Assembly (NCBI GenBank): GCA_914767715.1
Contig: OU612065.1
Location: forward strand, 31,560,001-31,624,000
Direction of reading: 5' to 3'
Origin: Membranipora membranacea
Taxonomy: Eukaryota; Bryozoa; Gymnolaemata; Cheilostomatida; Membraniporidae
DNA length: 64,000 nucleotides
This document shows positions 1-12,199 of the stretch, one piece after another. How positions within the stretch are numbered: the stretch's first letter is position 1; each line of letters begins with the position of its first letter. The position numbers were made by a program, and so were the translations under genes. The notes under the pieces were generated by a model, which saw only the letters and a program-made list of their open reading frames with translations, was not told the origin of the DNA and did not search any database.

Positions 1-34
1 AAGCTACAGTCCACAGCACTACCTAAGCAGCTTG
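1..34 (+). CDS. 3' end of low-complexity Ser/Gln/Pro-rich exon (partial, module U1)
   Basis: The window begins inside this exon. Bases 1-34 encode SYSPQHYLSSL and are followed by a GTAAGA donor in phase 0. The complete exon is seen at 18,121, 30,933 and 45,653. The rest of this copy lies before the window. Confidence 0.5.
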
Positions 35-646
35 GTAAGAGAAGAGATAATCATTTTACCTGATGTCTGATGACATGTATGATCCGATATAGCATGTTAG
101 ATTGGGTACATAGCAGTATGAGTAGTTCAAGTTAACCTTCGGGCAATGCTGCTGTAAGTGGCATTCTACCACCAATGATAGTTGGTCAGTAACTGATGAT
201 CGAATGCCACCAGAACCAATCCTATGCAATGCAAATATGTATGGATATAACTTTCATATTCCTACTTATTTTCTCTTACTCATGGACATTTTATAGTTTT
301 CAACCATGGGATTCCTAATGGGGTTGTGTCAGGAGTTATACCTTTATTATACGGGCGCTGAACAGATGAGACCATAAATTTGCACTTTTTTATATAAGTT
401 ATCATAGGAGCAAATCACCCTTTTTTTCTGGCAGTGGCAGCCAGGGAAATTAAGATAGAAACAAAATGAGCGGAATTAAACGGGCGAATTAAGCTGACCC
501 GCTTTATTGGACAACAATTGACTGTGAATATAATTTGATATTTATAATATTATATAAAAAAAATCATTAGAATAAAAAGAAATAATAATATTCGAGCTGT
601 GAATTTTGAATACGATATAAATTCAACCTGAAAATATTGATTGCAG

Positions 647-2446
647 AAAAGAAATTCAGAATAGCATATATATATTTTACGAACAACAAAGGCCAAAAAC
701 AAGCGAGGTGAGAGGTCCCTGTTGTGCCATGGTGTCAACCTGTACAACAGGTACCTTATGGAGATCAGATCAGAGGAGGATCAGATGGTAAACAGATCAG
801 GATCATAGACATGATCGGGCTACTGTCTCCTAAGAACTTTCCTGCTATGAAGGGAAAGCCAAAGATTGTATTGATCCAGGCTTGCGCAGGCAGTAAGTAA
901 AGCCTATATATTGTGTCTATATTCTGCATTAATGATGATTTTTCTTTTAATTAACCAGACAAATAAGTGTTCTTGACTCAAGTTGAATGAGAGTTCACAA
1001 TCAACATCCAACAGTTGTAGTTTCGTAGCTCGATCATGGATAAGGGTGGTTTTGAGACTTGTCTTCTACTCGTGCAACTGCAAAAACTGCTTACCTGTCC
1101 TCAAATTTAAGTTAATTGACATTTTCTCTAAATTTTAGGTCAGAGAGAAATGCTGCTCACTGACACAACTCCTCCCGCTCCAGCCAATCAGAACCAGCCT
1201 GGAGTAGATATTGTGCAGCGGCCCCCTGTATCTGATGATGACTTACAAGATGCTGATCCTGCAGATATCTCTACTGCTGACTTCATAATCATGCAGTCAA
1301 GCTTTGAATGTATGTAAACTAGGTTTATTACAGACTGGGTGGTATAAGAGCTCAGAAGGATGCAAGTAGGGGTTTGTGGCATCACATTTAAAAATATTGA
1401 ATTGATAATCCAATTTCACAAAATTACGCTTGCAGCCATCTAAGCAGCAGACTTGACCAAAGTTTGTTTTCACTTACATAAAACCAATTTATTCCTGAGA
1501 GTGTATTCACAATACTTGATAGAAGCAGCTCGATGTGAGAAATAATGAGCAATGATGTAATAATTATGTTTCAACAGAACAGTTGGTTCTTTTTCAGCCA
1601 AACACTCAGATTTAATGACACTGTAATTTTGTTTTTGTTTCAGCTTTCTCCTCCCCTCGAAGAGCTAGCATAGGCTCACCATTCATCAGAACACTTGTCA
1701 CTGTATTCTACAAATATGCTCATCAGCTTCATATGGAGGAACTGGCAGCAACTGTAAGCTTGATCAAGTCAATTCTTATTGCATACTAGATACACAAAAC
1801 GGTGTATCAGCTGTGTTGGTAGTGTTGTCTGATTGATTTGATGATCAATTTGCTGAATAAATTGAGGAAACTTGTAAACCTTGAGAAGCATTTGTCAATC
1901 GATTGTTTTTCAAGATATCAGATGATTTTTTATAGATCAGACAGATGGTGGCAAAGATCGGAGTACAGAGAACAGAATATCTGCTCAGAACCAGAACATC
2001 TAACACAGCGAGAGCTCATGTCGCCTCTATGCCTCAGGCTAGATGTACATTTCTTACAGAGAAGCTCTATCTACAACCTGGAGTTAATAGTAGGACAGAA
2101 AACCCCCCTGGCTCACTGACAAATGCTGTGTTACCCAATCCAACAGCTACTCGAATTCACCCGGAGTCAGGTAAGTCATTGCTTGGCCTTATTTGGTAAT
2201 GACTCTGATAAGTTACTGTTGGTTATATTCTCTACGTCATTAGAGGGGTACTTGTTCATCAAGTCCTCGGTGTAAAGATGATTGTAGTCCGGTTACCTGG
2301 TTTTATCTGTTTTCAGTCATAATAATTAGTTCTCTTGTGAAGTTCAGGTTTGGTTGATGTGTAATCATTCATTGCCATTTAAGGTATCATATGGTGTTTG
2401 CAGAAGAAAAGATGATAAGTTTAATTGAATTTCAGGCTTCAAATAG
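647..2446 (+). pseudogene. Caspase-like gene remnant, p20 end plus p10 (module U1)
   Basis: Inferred exons: 647-892, 1139-1309, 1644-1753, 1936-2170, and a short end to a TAG at 2444-2446. Internal phases match (1, 1, 0, 1) with GT-AG borders. Caspases are cytosolic cysteine proteases that cut after Asp. Exon 1 contains GKPKIVLIQACAG, matching the catalytic-Cys motif QACRG with Ala for Arg. Exon 2 is an Asp-rich linker ending ADFIIMQSSFE. Exons 3-4 read as p10: GSPFIRTLVTVFYKYAH and, further on, FLTEKLYLQPG, matching the FIQ-L and SMLTKKLYF regions. The usual SHG motif is absent. Upstream sequence fits p20 only by changing frame (MVSTCTTG, then YGDQIRGGSDGK), so exon 1 seems frameshifted. No p20 start or prodomain is joined in phase. 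It is either a decayed caspase or, less likely, an inactive homologue read from an unseen start. Confidence 0.75.
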
Positions 2447-3521
2447 CACATTAAACAAGATTATCCCAAAAAGCAAACTCCATCATGGCCAGGGAAAGGA
2501 AAATGATCATAACAAACAGGTATTAAACGTTGACCTTATCATCCTGGGTGTTCAAAGCTGTAGATATGTTATTGGAAGGTGCCTCACCATTACCACTTTT
2601 TCTATATTTATTGTTGTAGATGAGAAGCTAAGCATAGAGAGAAATGGACAGATAGTTAGACAGGCCACTTTCTATAAGTGGTCAGTAAGATGAAATGTAT
2701 CATCTTCATACTTCTTCTGACTCATCTACTACAATCAGATAGAGATATAGACAGTTCATGAATGTATGTAAACTCCACACAGTAGGTGTTCTCATAACAC
2801 AGACTATCATATCAGGTACTTGAAGTTTAGTTGATCATACAACATTGTCACAACGTTGGTCTCCACTGTTATAGGATATTTCACAGGGTGACAACCTAAT
2901 CAAGTGGTTTTACAGGAACAAATTCATTATTTTTTATGAGTTATGCATTGACAAATCAATATTATCATATCAAAATTTCACATAGTGTTTGAATCAATCT
3001 TGTATGTATTGGTTTTATACGAGTTACCCAACTTTGCAGAAGTATAGTGGATTTCGGTATCAGTTTCAATTGAGATAAGTGGAATTTCTTTTTTTGTTCA
3101 CCCAATCTAGAAAGTTAATCTGTACATGTGAGCATCAATTGTTCCACATTTTCACCTGCCCACCCATTATTCGCTGTATATAGTTAAACTACTCCAATTC
3201 CCTATATGTATATAGGATAGAATGTACCAGTGTGGGGAATTTTAGACTTTGACTGTCATATATATTAAATACTATATTCTATTAGTGCCGAATGTGTACA
3301 TATTATTTTCACCGGATTAATCAAATTATATCCAGTTTCTCTGTTAGTCTTAGATAGTAAGTTAGTACAAAATAAAATCATATTATTATCATAGTTAATC
3401 AAAGACATTTTTATGCCTGGCTGGTAGCCTTGTTTGTAAACAGACTTTTTGACTAGCAGCTTGCATTGAGCCTACGTGTTCACCGAACAACTTGGAGATC
3501 GGGATTAATAAAGCCAAGCCC

Positions 3522-5184
3522 ATGCTGGCTATTCTGTCGAGGTGGATTTCCCGACACCAGGTATATGTCAAAGATAAAAAGTAGTTGTTCCTGTGATGTT
3601 TAAAACTAGTTCTAAGAATTGAAGAAGTAACGCATACCTGCTATTTACTGTACTTTGCAAATATTATAAATGACTCATAGGCCTACAGTATATTAGAATT
3701 GTTTCATTGGTACCCTGATTTGCTACTTGCTACTAAGAATTACCTGTACTACTTTTTGACTATTTGATTCAATCAAGGATTCCTACTGTAACGGTCATTC
3801 GCAAGTACAGCACTACTAGACTATGCAGTACACCATAGAGTAAGATGATTATAAGATCTGGTATCAAGGCTCCCGCTGCTGATTCAAAGTTTCTTTCTCT
3901 TGTCAAACTGAGTAGATTTTTAGTACCTCCACTTAGCTAAGAATTCAGGGCTGTAGTAGAGGAAAATTGAAGGGGAGGCAAAATTTCAGGGGGAGTCAAA
4001 AACATCACCAGGAGGGGTGATAGAACCAATCTTAAGGCATGGTATTAGCAAATGGATATACCAGAGGGGCTGATTCTGACATGGATTATTCAATTATAGT
4101 GTTTAAGGCCATTGTTTTAGCTTTCCAGGGGGGGGTCAGTGTCTCTAGAAGTACGGGCCTGAGGATCTCATTGTATGATCCGCCTGGAAACTTCCCTCCT
4201 AATTCCTTATAGTTTATGAAATTAAATATATATATATTTATGTATATATACATCAATGTTTTTGCAGGTGACCAACTCAATATTGCGGTTATGGCCTTGA
4301 CAGCTTGACCTTGATTCCATGGTGCAGAGGTTCAAATCCCACCTGAGCCTTAAAATTTGATCATCAACTTATCTGGGAAATTATTAATATAACATAATAT
4401 GATTTCTGTGACATAGTGTTGGCTTTGCCCACTGATTCCCGATGCCGCTTGACCGCCATCACCTTGAAAGTTTGAGAGACCATATCGCACTCAATATTAG
4501 GATTCAAAAGCTGCAATTTGTTCACATAATAGAATAGGATATGGATAATAAGATGTGATACAAAATAGTAGCCAAGTAAGTCTTTAAACTAACCGTCTTG
4601 TGTGATATTTTGAATTAAAATTCATACTATCCATAGTATAATCTCGCAATAATCTGTAAAAACAGCTGATTTTAGTGTGAGTTAAGCTCAGTCAGTTTTC
4701 TGATTAGAACTTTGCGATGACGTAGAGTTGGCGGCCTCCTCAGCTGTAGAACTGTGACGTCTCAGCACCCTGAGAGCTCCTAATACCATCTTACAATACC
4801 AGTATAAATTCATAGCATCGAGAGTAAACCCGGCCAGCAGTGTGCCTGGGAGGTGATAGTATGTAAGTGGTGCCTCCTGACTCATATATAGGGTATAATA
4901 AGAATAAGGCATCGGGATTATCCTGGCTATTGTGAATGTGAATGCCCCAGAGTTCCAAGTTACAAGAGACCAAACCGAGTGGTCTATTGAGACCTAAATA
5001 TTTCTAATTGTTTTGTATTGTTTTCCCATTTTAGGGACTCAGTCTAGGTGATTCATTTCAGGCCCTTTGCCTCAGAGACAAACCTATGCCTCAACACTTC
5101 AGACATGGGCTGAGAGGATTAAATGTGGTACTACATCATGAGAGAAAGTCTACTTGTGCTTTCGAAGGTTCATGTAATAAGTAA
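3522..5184 (+). CDS. Small two-exon gene, 62 aa predicted (module U1)
   Basis: Unrecognised. Exon 1 (3,522-3,560) starts with ATG and encodes MLAILSRWISRHQ, ending in phase 0 at a GTATAT donor. Exon 2 (5,035-5,184) follows a TTTTCCCATTTTAG acceptor in phase 0 and encodes 49 residues from GLSLGDSFQALC to AFEGSCNK, then TAA. The N-terminus is short, hydrophobic and basic, as in mitochondrial targeting peptides, and the second exon is rich in His, Arg and Cys. The pairing of the exons is inferred from phase and the shared intron. Both exons are open in all three modules, but so is little-changed flanking DNA, so selection is not shown. Exon 2 might instead end some other gene. Confidence 0.35.
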
Positions 5185-6237
5185 CCCTGTAGAATGATAT
5201 TGTAATGTCTACTTTCTTCACAATACAATTCACAAAAGCCCCTGACTAGCTAGATCAAAGGAAGCCCTATTACTGAAACCAGGCTAAAATGGGTCACCAA
5301 ATGAGAGGGTTAAACCATAGATTGTCACTCGTTCTTTTGCACTATTTTATGTTATTGAGAGGGCTTCAGGCGCTTTGTGGGATTGTCTCCTACCAAACAT
5401 ACTAGGTTAATCTTAGAGCAAAATCCAAAAATCTGGTATCCGCAACATGGAGGCTTGTGATTGGGTGCAATCAAGGAGTTAACTCTAACTCCTTGGTGCA
5501 ATGCACTATATTTGTATTGATGTGATATCTGATTCGCAGTCGACAGCCAGGAAAAAAATGCTGCGTTAGAAGTTGCATTCTCATTAGTGTAAAGGGGACA
5601 ACTCATTATTATCAAATAAAATGAGTATTTTTGACCAATCAGGTGCGGTCTAACATAATTTTATTCTTCACACTTTCAATGTCAGAGGAAGGTCATCAAA
5701 GTCATGCGTAATTCTTAGTAAAGCTTACGCATTGATATATTAGCTCTGATTCTTAGTGAAAAATCCGTATCCTAAACCTACTACTAACTAGCTTGTCTAA
5801 TGTTGTGAGGTGAATTGCAAGAATAATATTCATTGTGAGTCAGATAAGTCCGGGCAGGAATAAATATACCCTGAGAAATTCGGCATTCTTTTAAAAGTTT
5901 ACTGATAACAAATCTATGCTCCAACACAACAGCCACTGAATTTCATTTAATAATATCACCCTGACTCTCGAGTCACTGAGAGCAAGGAGTAATACCTCCC
6001 CTGTTACTCCTTGCTGAGAGTGAGGCTGCTGTTTAAAAAAGCAGGCAATGTACATGGAATTGTTCAATCGGAACAGTTGATGAACTCTCCTTCCTTTGTT
6101 AAAGGCCCAAAAACACTTTAATGTAGATAGATCACTTGTCATGCCATATATGTATATAATATATATATGCGAATAGAATTGCTAGTATAGTATCAAGTTC
6201 ATATCCATTAATTGCGCTGTACACCCTGGGTCTTCAC

Positions 6238-6564
6238 CAGGGCTCTCAACCTGAGCTGAACAGCTGAGGTTTCCATGGGGCTTCGTAAGCCACCCAGATG
6301 AATTATAAGCCTACTGATTTTTCAAAGTTATATGCAGATCACCAATTAAGAATCACTGTAAACTGCATCCTGGTTATTGTGTATCGCATATCATAACATC
6401 GAAATGTTTCTTTATGATGAAACAACTACAGCACACTGAGAGGAATTCCCGATCTTATGTGAATATGAGGCAAATCTGAGTATTTAGCTCATATCCCAAA
6501 ATCCCCTGAGTTGAACCCAAAAACCTGAGTAACTCGGGCTTAACCTGAGTGGTTGAGAGCCCTG
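6238..6564 (+). mobile_element. hAT-type MITE, 327 bp (U1)
   Basis: Perfect 14-bp terminal inverted repeats CAGGGCTCTCAACC / GGTTGAGAGCCCTG, flanked on both sides by the 8-bp target duplication GTCTTCAC. CAG...CTG ends and 8-bp duplications are typical of hAT elements. No transposase. Present at the same site in U1, U2 and U3, so it was inserted before the module was amplified. Confidence 0.9.
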
Positions 6565-6959
6565 GTCTTCACACACCAGATAGAAGAGTTTAAATAATAC
6601 AGCATGGCTCATCTCACTCCAAATTGCATAAGGCAAATCCAAGTAAATCTCCGTAAGACCCTAGGCCTAATCATTTATACTACAATCACAGTCCAGCTTA
6701 AAAAGGAAAGGCACAAAGAACACAAATTGTCACACTTTCTGTTAAAAAGGCCTAGTTGTACTATAGAGCGTGGACAGAGGACTGTAAACTTGTAGCATTT
6801 CTCAGCACACTGAGAACAGCACCATCAATCGAAGTCTTTATTACCCAAAAGAAAACTCAAGTTATACCTTGTTGAATGTTACTTTTATAATGCTCACCGG
6901 TAACCTTACTAATTCAAAGCCTTCTCACGGTTTTTGCTGATTACAGTTATTGTAGCGTT

Positions 6960-8100
6960 ATGCTGAGACGACTTATTGTGAATGTAGCAAACCAATTAGA
7001 TAAAACTTTGAGACAAAAAGGAGCAATGAGTGTTGACGTCCAATCAGATAAAGCTGTGAATAAGACCGGAGTCCCATCAGCAACTAAACGTATCGCTGCA
7101 GAGTCAGAAGATGTCATGTCTCAGAACAAACGTATCAAACTTGATGAAGAGGTAGGTTATGAGGTGTTTGATGATCAAACTATGAATATATCTGGCCATT
7201 CAACATAGTTATATCAATGATTCCTCTTGTTGCTAGCGTCCTAGCTTATTAGACTTTCACATGACTATCATACTTGTCCATGCGTGATGCACTTACCATT
7301 ATGCTGTCTTGACAAAAATTTGAAAAATACAAAATTAATCATATGCAATATATCTGATATCTATTGCAGGCAATTCTATCTACCCCAGCTGAAAGTAGGC
7401 CTCAACTGAAGAGGAAGAAGATAGCTTTACTCACATTATACAGTGGCAAAGCTTATCACGGTGTTCAGATTCAGTGAGTTTCTCCAATTTGCTGCTGTAT
7501 GTATGATGTACGCAACTTGCAAGGCTTGATATTAGATACTAGGGATACTACAGACCTAAACATTGATATTTATGGTTAAATCATGCAGTGCTCGAGATCA
7601 AAGCAACTTCTGTATGGGTATTGAGGGTCAGTACTCAGTTTTCCCCTATAGTGGATATCTAGCGCCTTCATACATCCTCTGATAATTTAGATAATAACAC
7701 GAGATATTTCTGTGAGTGCTTTTGATAGTTTTCATCTTGCTTTATTTATGATTATATAACTGTGCATTATCTACTACTAAACCTCTCCTCTCCTCATGGT
7801 GAGGGAGCAATTTATATCTCCCCCACCCCACAAAAATCAAGGCCACATGCTTAGTTTAACAGATCACACACTATGTCTATCTAATTCAGATTGGGTTCTT
7901 GACTTTTTTTCTCTCTCAATACAAGACATGTGTATATAGTATGGCCCTTGCTGTTGATTTGCATATTTTGATTGTGATTTGTATGTTAATATCTCATGTG
8001 TTACAGAATCACCGGACACAAGACGATAGAATCAGAGCTGGTTTAAGCTTTACACACCAGTAACGCAATTGACCAGAGCTGTGCGGACGATATGAGTAAG
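6960..8100 (+). pseudogene. PUS1-like 5' part, copy a of U1
   Basis: tRNA pseudouridine synthase (TruA/PUS1 family) isomerises uridine in tRNA. Exon 1 (6,960-7,151) starts MLRRLIVNVANQLDKTLRQK and ends in a Lys/Arg-rich segment; the ATG lies 13 bases after a TTTGCTGATTACAG acceptor. Exon 2 (7,370-7,473) encodes KRKKIALLTLYSGKAYHGVQ, the first strand of the family. Exon 3 (8,007-8,100) encodes ITGHKTIESELV, then an in-frame TAA, then ALHTSNAIDQSCADDMSK. Phases (0, 2, 0) join correctly. The next family block, with the catalytic Asp (RTDKG), is nowhere in the window. Exons 1 and 2 are intact; exon 3 is nonsense-mutated, so only a short peptide could be made. Confidence 0.8.
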
Positions 8101-9007
8101 GTATGTATGTAAAAGAGCTCCTCATGTAGTCTGACATTCCCTTATGGAACTTGGTCCGTGTATCCCCAGGAGATTAGGTCGTATCATTAGTATTATCACC
8201 CTGGGAAAAGTGAAATTAATGGGTTACTCTTCAACAACCCCTTGTGTTCTGTGTTATCCACTAAGAGATTAGTGATCCAATTCTATTTGAAGTACCCTTC
8301 GATGGAGAACCCACAACTAAGTGCGTCACTTTAGCTGTATCTAATGTCCTGTTTAGGTTTATTAATAAGTGTTTGATGAAACATGACAAAACTCTTGCCC
8401 TGCGAGTACTGACTCCCATATTGCTTATCAGGAGTTGCCTCCTCTGTTCAAATGAAGGAACAACTCCTGGTCATCCGCTAAGATATATTATTAAATTGGC
8501 CACATGTACAATCTATGTTTTAATTGTTTCGTAAACACTGTATCAGGAGCACAGCAACATGCTTTTCTAAAATGCTTTGTTGTTTTATAATATCAGTCCT
8601 TTTTACGAGCTCATAAATTGAGGGGAGGGGCTTATTGACCCAAGTACCAAATGGGCTTGAGAACCAAACTGCTGTATAGACAAGGACTAAATATAAACCT
8701 ATACAGGAAACCTTATACAGCTGGAGTGGAGCATTTAATTGTGGGCGACGTAACGACATTGGAAGGTGTAGTAGTATGGCGTTTTACTTGTAATATGAGT
8801 GACAGATAAACCAACCAATCAATCGTTATCATTGCCTTGCAGCTCATATACCAGGTTTTTTTTGGATAACTTGATATCAATTTTGATCGAATTTTGTGTT
8901 TGAAAATTGCTTCACTATCAGCAGTATCTTTTTTTCAACTTGATGTCATTTTTTATTCAAAAGTTTGTTCCCCTAAAATTTTTATCTCACTGCTAAATCT
9001 ATTGTAG

Positions 9008-9139
9008 TTTTGTAAGAAAGGCCCAGCAGGTTAAAAGAGAGGAGATGATAAGCCGCAATCAGAACAGACGAATAGAGAGTGCTGAAAATCTCCTAGAAGA
9101 TCTTACTAAAGATGGCGTGGAACTACTCGCTTTGGAAAG
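9008..9139 (+). CDS. CARD-like exon fragment, U1 copy a
   Basis: A 132-bp open exon after a CTATTGTAG acceptor, ending GAAAG before GTTGGT; phase 2 at both ends. It reads VRKAQQVKREEMISRNQNRR, then IESAENLLEDL, then ALE. The charged helix followed by the LL-D-L-x-DG pattern resembles the C-terminal half of a CARD (death-fold adaptor domain of caspases and partners). That is a weak guess by pattern. Its phase fits the downstream basic exon exactly. No upstream partner exon is recognised. Confidence 0.35.
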
Positions 9140-9408
9140 GTTGGTGACAACCGTAATTCTCAGAAATATTTTACATAATACTTACCATAACTTATGATAC
9201 CCGTACTTGCCGACAATATTACAGCGTGTCTCTGTTTCCTTGCTCAATAATTAATACACAACACTACAATGTTTTCGGGGTTTTGTTGCACATGGTCGTT
9301 GGTGATTTTATGAGGCATTTGCAACAATTGGCTTCGAAAGTATTTCCAATCTAATAATGGGTTGAGGCATATAAATTAACCCCACTGAATATAGATATGA
9401 AATTGCAG

Positions 9409-10143
9409 GCAACTCTATCTACCCCAGCAGAGAGGAAGCCTAAACTGAAGAGGAAGATGATAGCTTTACTCACAGTATACAGTGGCAAAGGTTATCATGG
9501 TGTTCAGATTCAGTGAGTATTTTTAATTTGCTGCTGTATGTATCATGTTGGTATGCAACTTGGGAGGCTTGCTTGTAGATAATAGCATTACTACAGACCT
9601 AAACATTGATATTTATGGTTAAATCATGCAGTGCTCGAGATCAAAGCAACTTCTGTATGGGTATTGAGGGTCAGTACTCAGTTTTCCCCTATAGTGGATA
9701 TCTAGCGCCTTCATACATCCTCTGATAATTTAGATAATAACACGAGATATTTCTGTGAGTGCTTTTGATAGTTTTCATCTTGCTTTATTTATGATTATAT
9801 AACTGTGCATTATCTACTACTAAACCTCTCCTCTCCTCATGGTGAGGGAGCAATTTATATCTCCCCCACCCCACAAAAATCAAGGCCACATGCTTAGTTT
9901 AACAGATCACACACTATGTCTATCTAATTCAGATTGGGTTCTTGACTTTTTTTCTCTCTCAATACAAGACATGTGTATATAGTATGGCCCTTGCTGTTGA
10001 TTTGCATATTTTGATTGTGATTTGTATGTTAATATCTCATGTGTTACAGAATCACCGGACACAAGACGATAGAATCAGAGCTGGTTTAAGCTTTACACAC
10101 CAGTAACGCAATTGACCAGAGCTGTGCCGACGATATGAGTAAG
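9409..10143 (+). pseudogene. PUS1-like exons 2-3, copy b of U1
   Basis: Exon 2 is 9,409-9,512 (STPAERKPKLKRKMIALL, then YSGKGYHGVQ); exon 3 is 10,050-10,143 with the same in-frame TAA as copy a. Exon 1 is missing: the sequence before exon 2 is unrelated to the normal intron. The donor after exon 3 is damaged (AAGTTATG instead of AAGGTATG). Part of the 2,043-bp tandem duplication. Confidence 0.75.
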
Positions 10144-11050
10144 TTATGTATGTAAAAAAGCTACTCATGATGTCTGACATTCCCTTATGGAACTTGGTCC
10201 GTGTATCCCCAGGAGATTAGGTCGTATCATTAGTATTATCACCCTGGGAAAAGTGAAATTAATGGGTTACTCTTCAACAACCCCTTGTGTTCTGTGTTAT
10301 CCACTAAGAGATTAGTGATCCAATTCTATTTGAAGTACCCTTCGATGGAGAACCCACAACTAAGTGCGTCACTTTAGCTGTATATAGTGTCCTGTTTAGG
10401 TTTATTAATAAGTGTTTGATGAAACATGACAAAACTCTAGCCCTGCGAGTATTGACTCCCATATTGCTTATCAGGAGTTGCCTCCTCTGTTCAAATGAAG
10501 GAACAACTCCTGGTCATCCGCTAAGATATATTATTAAATTGGCCACATGTACAATCTATGTTTTAATTGTTTCGTAAACACTGTATCAGGAGCACAGCAA
10601 CATGCTTTTCTAAAATGCTTTGTTGTTTTATAATATCAGTCCTTTTTACGAGCTCATAAATTGAGGGGAGGGGCTTATTGACCCAAGTACCAAATGGGCT
10701 TGAGAACCAAACTGCTGTATAGACAAGGACTAAATATAAACCTATACAGGAAACCTTATACAGCTGGAGTGGAGCATTTAATTGTGGGCGACGTAACGAC
10801 ATTGGAAGGTGTAGTAGTATGGCGTTTTACTTGTAATATGAGTGACAGATAAACCAACCAATCAATCGTTATCATTGCCTTGCAGCTCATATACCAGGTT
10901 TTTTTTGGATAACTTGATATCAATTTTGATCGAATTTTGTGTTTGAAAATTGCTTCACTATCAGCAGTATCTTTTTTTCAACTTGATGTCATTTTTTATT
11001 CAAAAGTTTGTTCCCCTAAAATTTTTATCTCACTGCTAAATCTATTGTAG

Positions 11051-11182
11051 TTTTGTAAGAAAGGCCCAGCAGGTTAAAAGAGAGGAGATGATAAGCCGCA
11101 ATCAGAACAGACGAATAGAGAGTGCTGAAAATCTCCTAGAAGATCTTACTAAAGATGGCGTGGAACTACTCGCTTTGGAAAG
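11051..11182 (+). CDS. CARD-like exon fragment, U1 copy b
   Basis: Same exon as at 9,008, 2,043 bp downstream, with identical reading and phase. Both U1 copies have TKDGVELLALE near the end, where U3 copy b has TEDGAEQLALE. Confidence 0.35.
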
Positions 11183-11451
11183 GTTGGTGACAACCGTAAT
11201 TCTCAGAAATATTTTACATAATACTTACCATAACTTATGATACCCGTACTTGCCGACAATATTACAGCGTGTCTCTGTTTCCTTGCTCAATAATTAATAC
11301 ACAACACTACAATGTTTTCGGGGTTTTGTTGCACATGGTCGTTGGTGATTTTATGAGGCATTTGCAACAATTGGCTTCGAAAGTATTTCCAATCTAATAA
11401 TGGGTTGAGGCATATAAATTAACCCCACTGAATATAGATATGAAATTGCAG

Positions 11452-12199
11452 GCAACTCTATCTACCCCAGCAGAGAGGAAGCCTAAACTGAAGAGGAAGA
11501 TGATAGCTTTACTCACAGTATACAGTGGCAAAGGTTATCATGGTGTTCAGATTCAGTGAGTATTTTTAATTTGCTGCTGTATGTATCATGTTGGTATGCA
11601 ACTTGGGAGGCTTGCTTGTAGATAATAGCATTACTACAGACCTAAACATTGATATTTATGGTTAAATCATGCAGTGCTCGAGATCAAAGCAACTTCTGTA
11701 TGGGTATGTAGGGTCAGTACTCAGTTTTCTCATGTATTGGATATCTAGCGCCTTCATACATCCTCTGATAATTTCGATAATAAAACGAGATATTACTGTG
11801 AGTGCTTTTGATAGTTCGCATCTTGCTTTATTTATGATTATATAACTGTGCAACTTCTTCTACTAAACCTCTCATCTCCTCATGGTGAGGGAGCAATTTA
11901 TATCTACCCCCCCCCCCCTCCCACAAATATCAAGACCACATGCTTAGTTTATCAGATCACACACTATGTCTATCTAATTCAGATTGGGTTCTTGACTTTT
12001 TTTCTCTCTCAATACAAGACATGTGTATATAGTATGGCCCTTGCTGTTGATTTGCATATTATGATTTTGATTGTGATATGCATGTTTATATCTCATGTGT
12101 TGCAGAATCATCGGACACAAGACGATAGAATCGGAGCCGGTTTAAGCTTTACACACCAGTAACCTAATTGACCAGAGCTGTGCGGACGATATGAGTAAG
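11452..12199 (+). pseudogene. PUS1-like exons 2-3, copy c of U1
   Basis: Exon 2 is 11,452-11,555; exon 3 is 12,106-12,199, reading ISGHKTIESEPV, then TAA, then ALHTSNLIDQSCADDMSK. Exon 1 is missing. Exon 3 has Leu to Pro and the shared stop. It is more diverged from copies a and b after about 11,700. Confidence 0.75.

Larger units (their letters stand above)
7565..11646 (+). repeat. 2,043-bp tandem duplication in U1
   Basis: The landmark CATTGATATTTATGG occurs at 7,561, 9,604 and 11,647, exactly 2,043 bp apart. Two near-identical copies stand in tandem, followed by a diverged third. Each copy carries PUS1 exons 2-3, a decayed stretch that is open in part, one arm of the inverted repeat, and the CARD-like exon. 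The same arrangement is in U3 at about 38,640-42,720. Confidence 0.85.

Noticed and set aside
2391-2693. 100-codon frame after the caspase p10
   Set aside because: The phase from the p10 exon leads to a stop (GFK then TAG) in this region, and the longer frame has no start context or family.
4688-4912. 74-codon minus-strand frame in three modules
   Set aside because: Lies in the intron of the small two-exon gene, antisense, with no supporting signals.
6604-6795. 63-codon frame MAHLTPNC... present in three modules
   Set aside because: Conserved only as much as the surrounding non-coding DNA; no exon signals or family.
8520-8759. 79-codon minus-strand frame repeated at 10,563 and 39,594
   Set aside because: Identity among copies is explained by recent duplication. 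It is antisense to the inverted-repeat arm and breaks in the more diverged copies.
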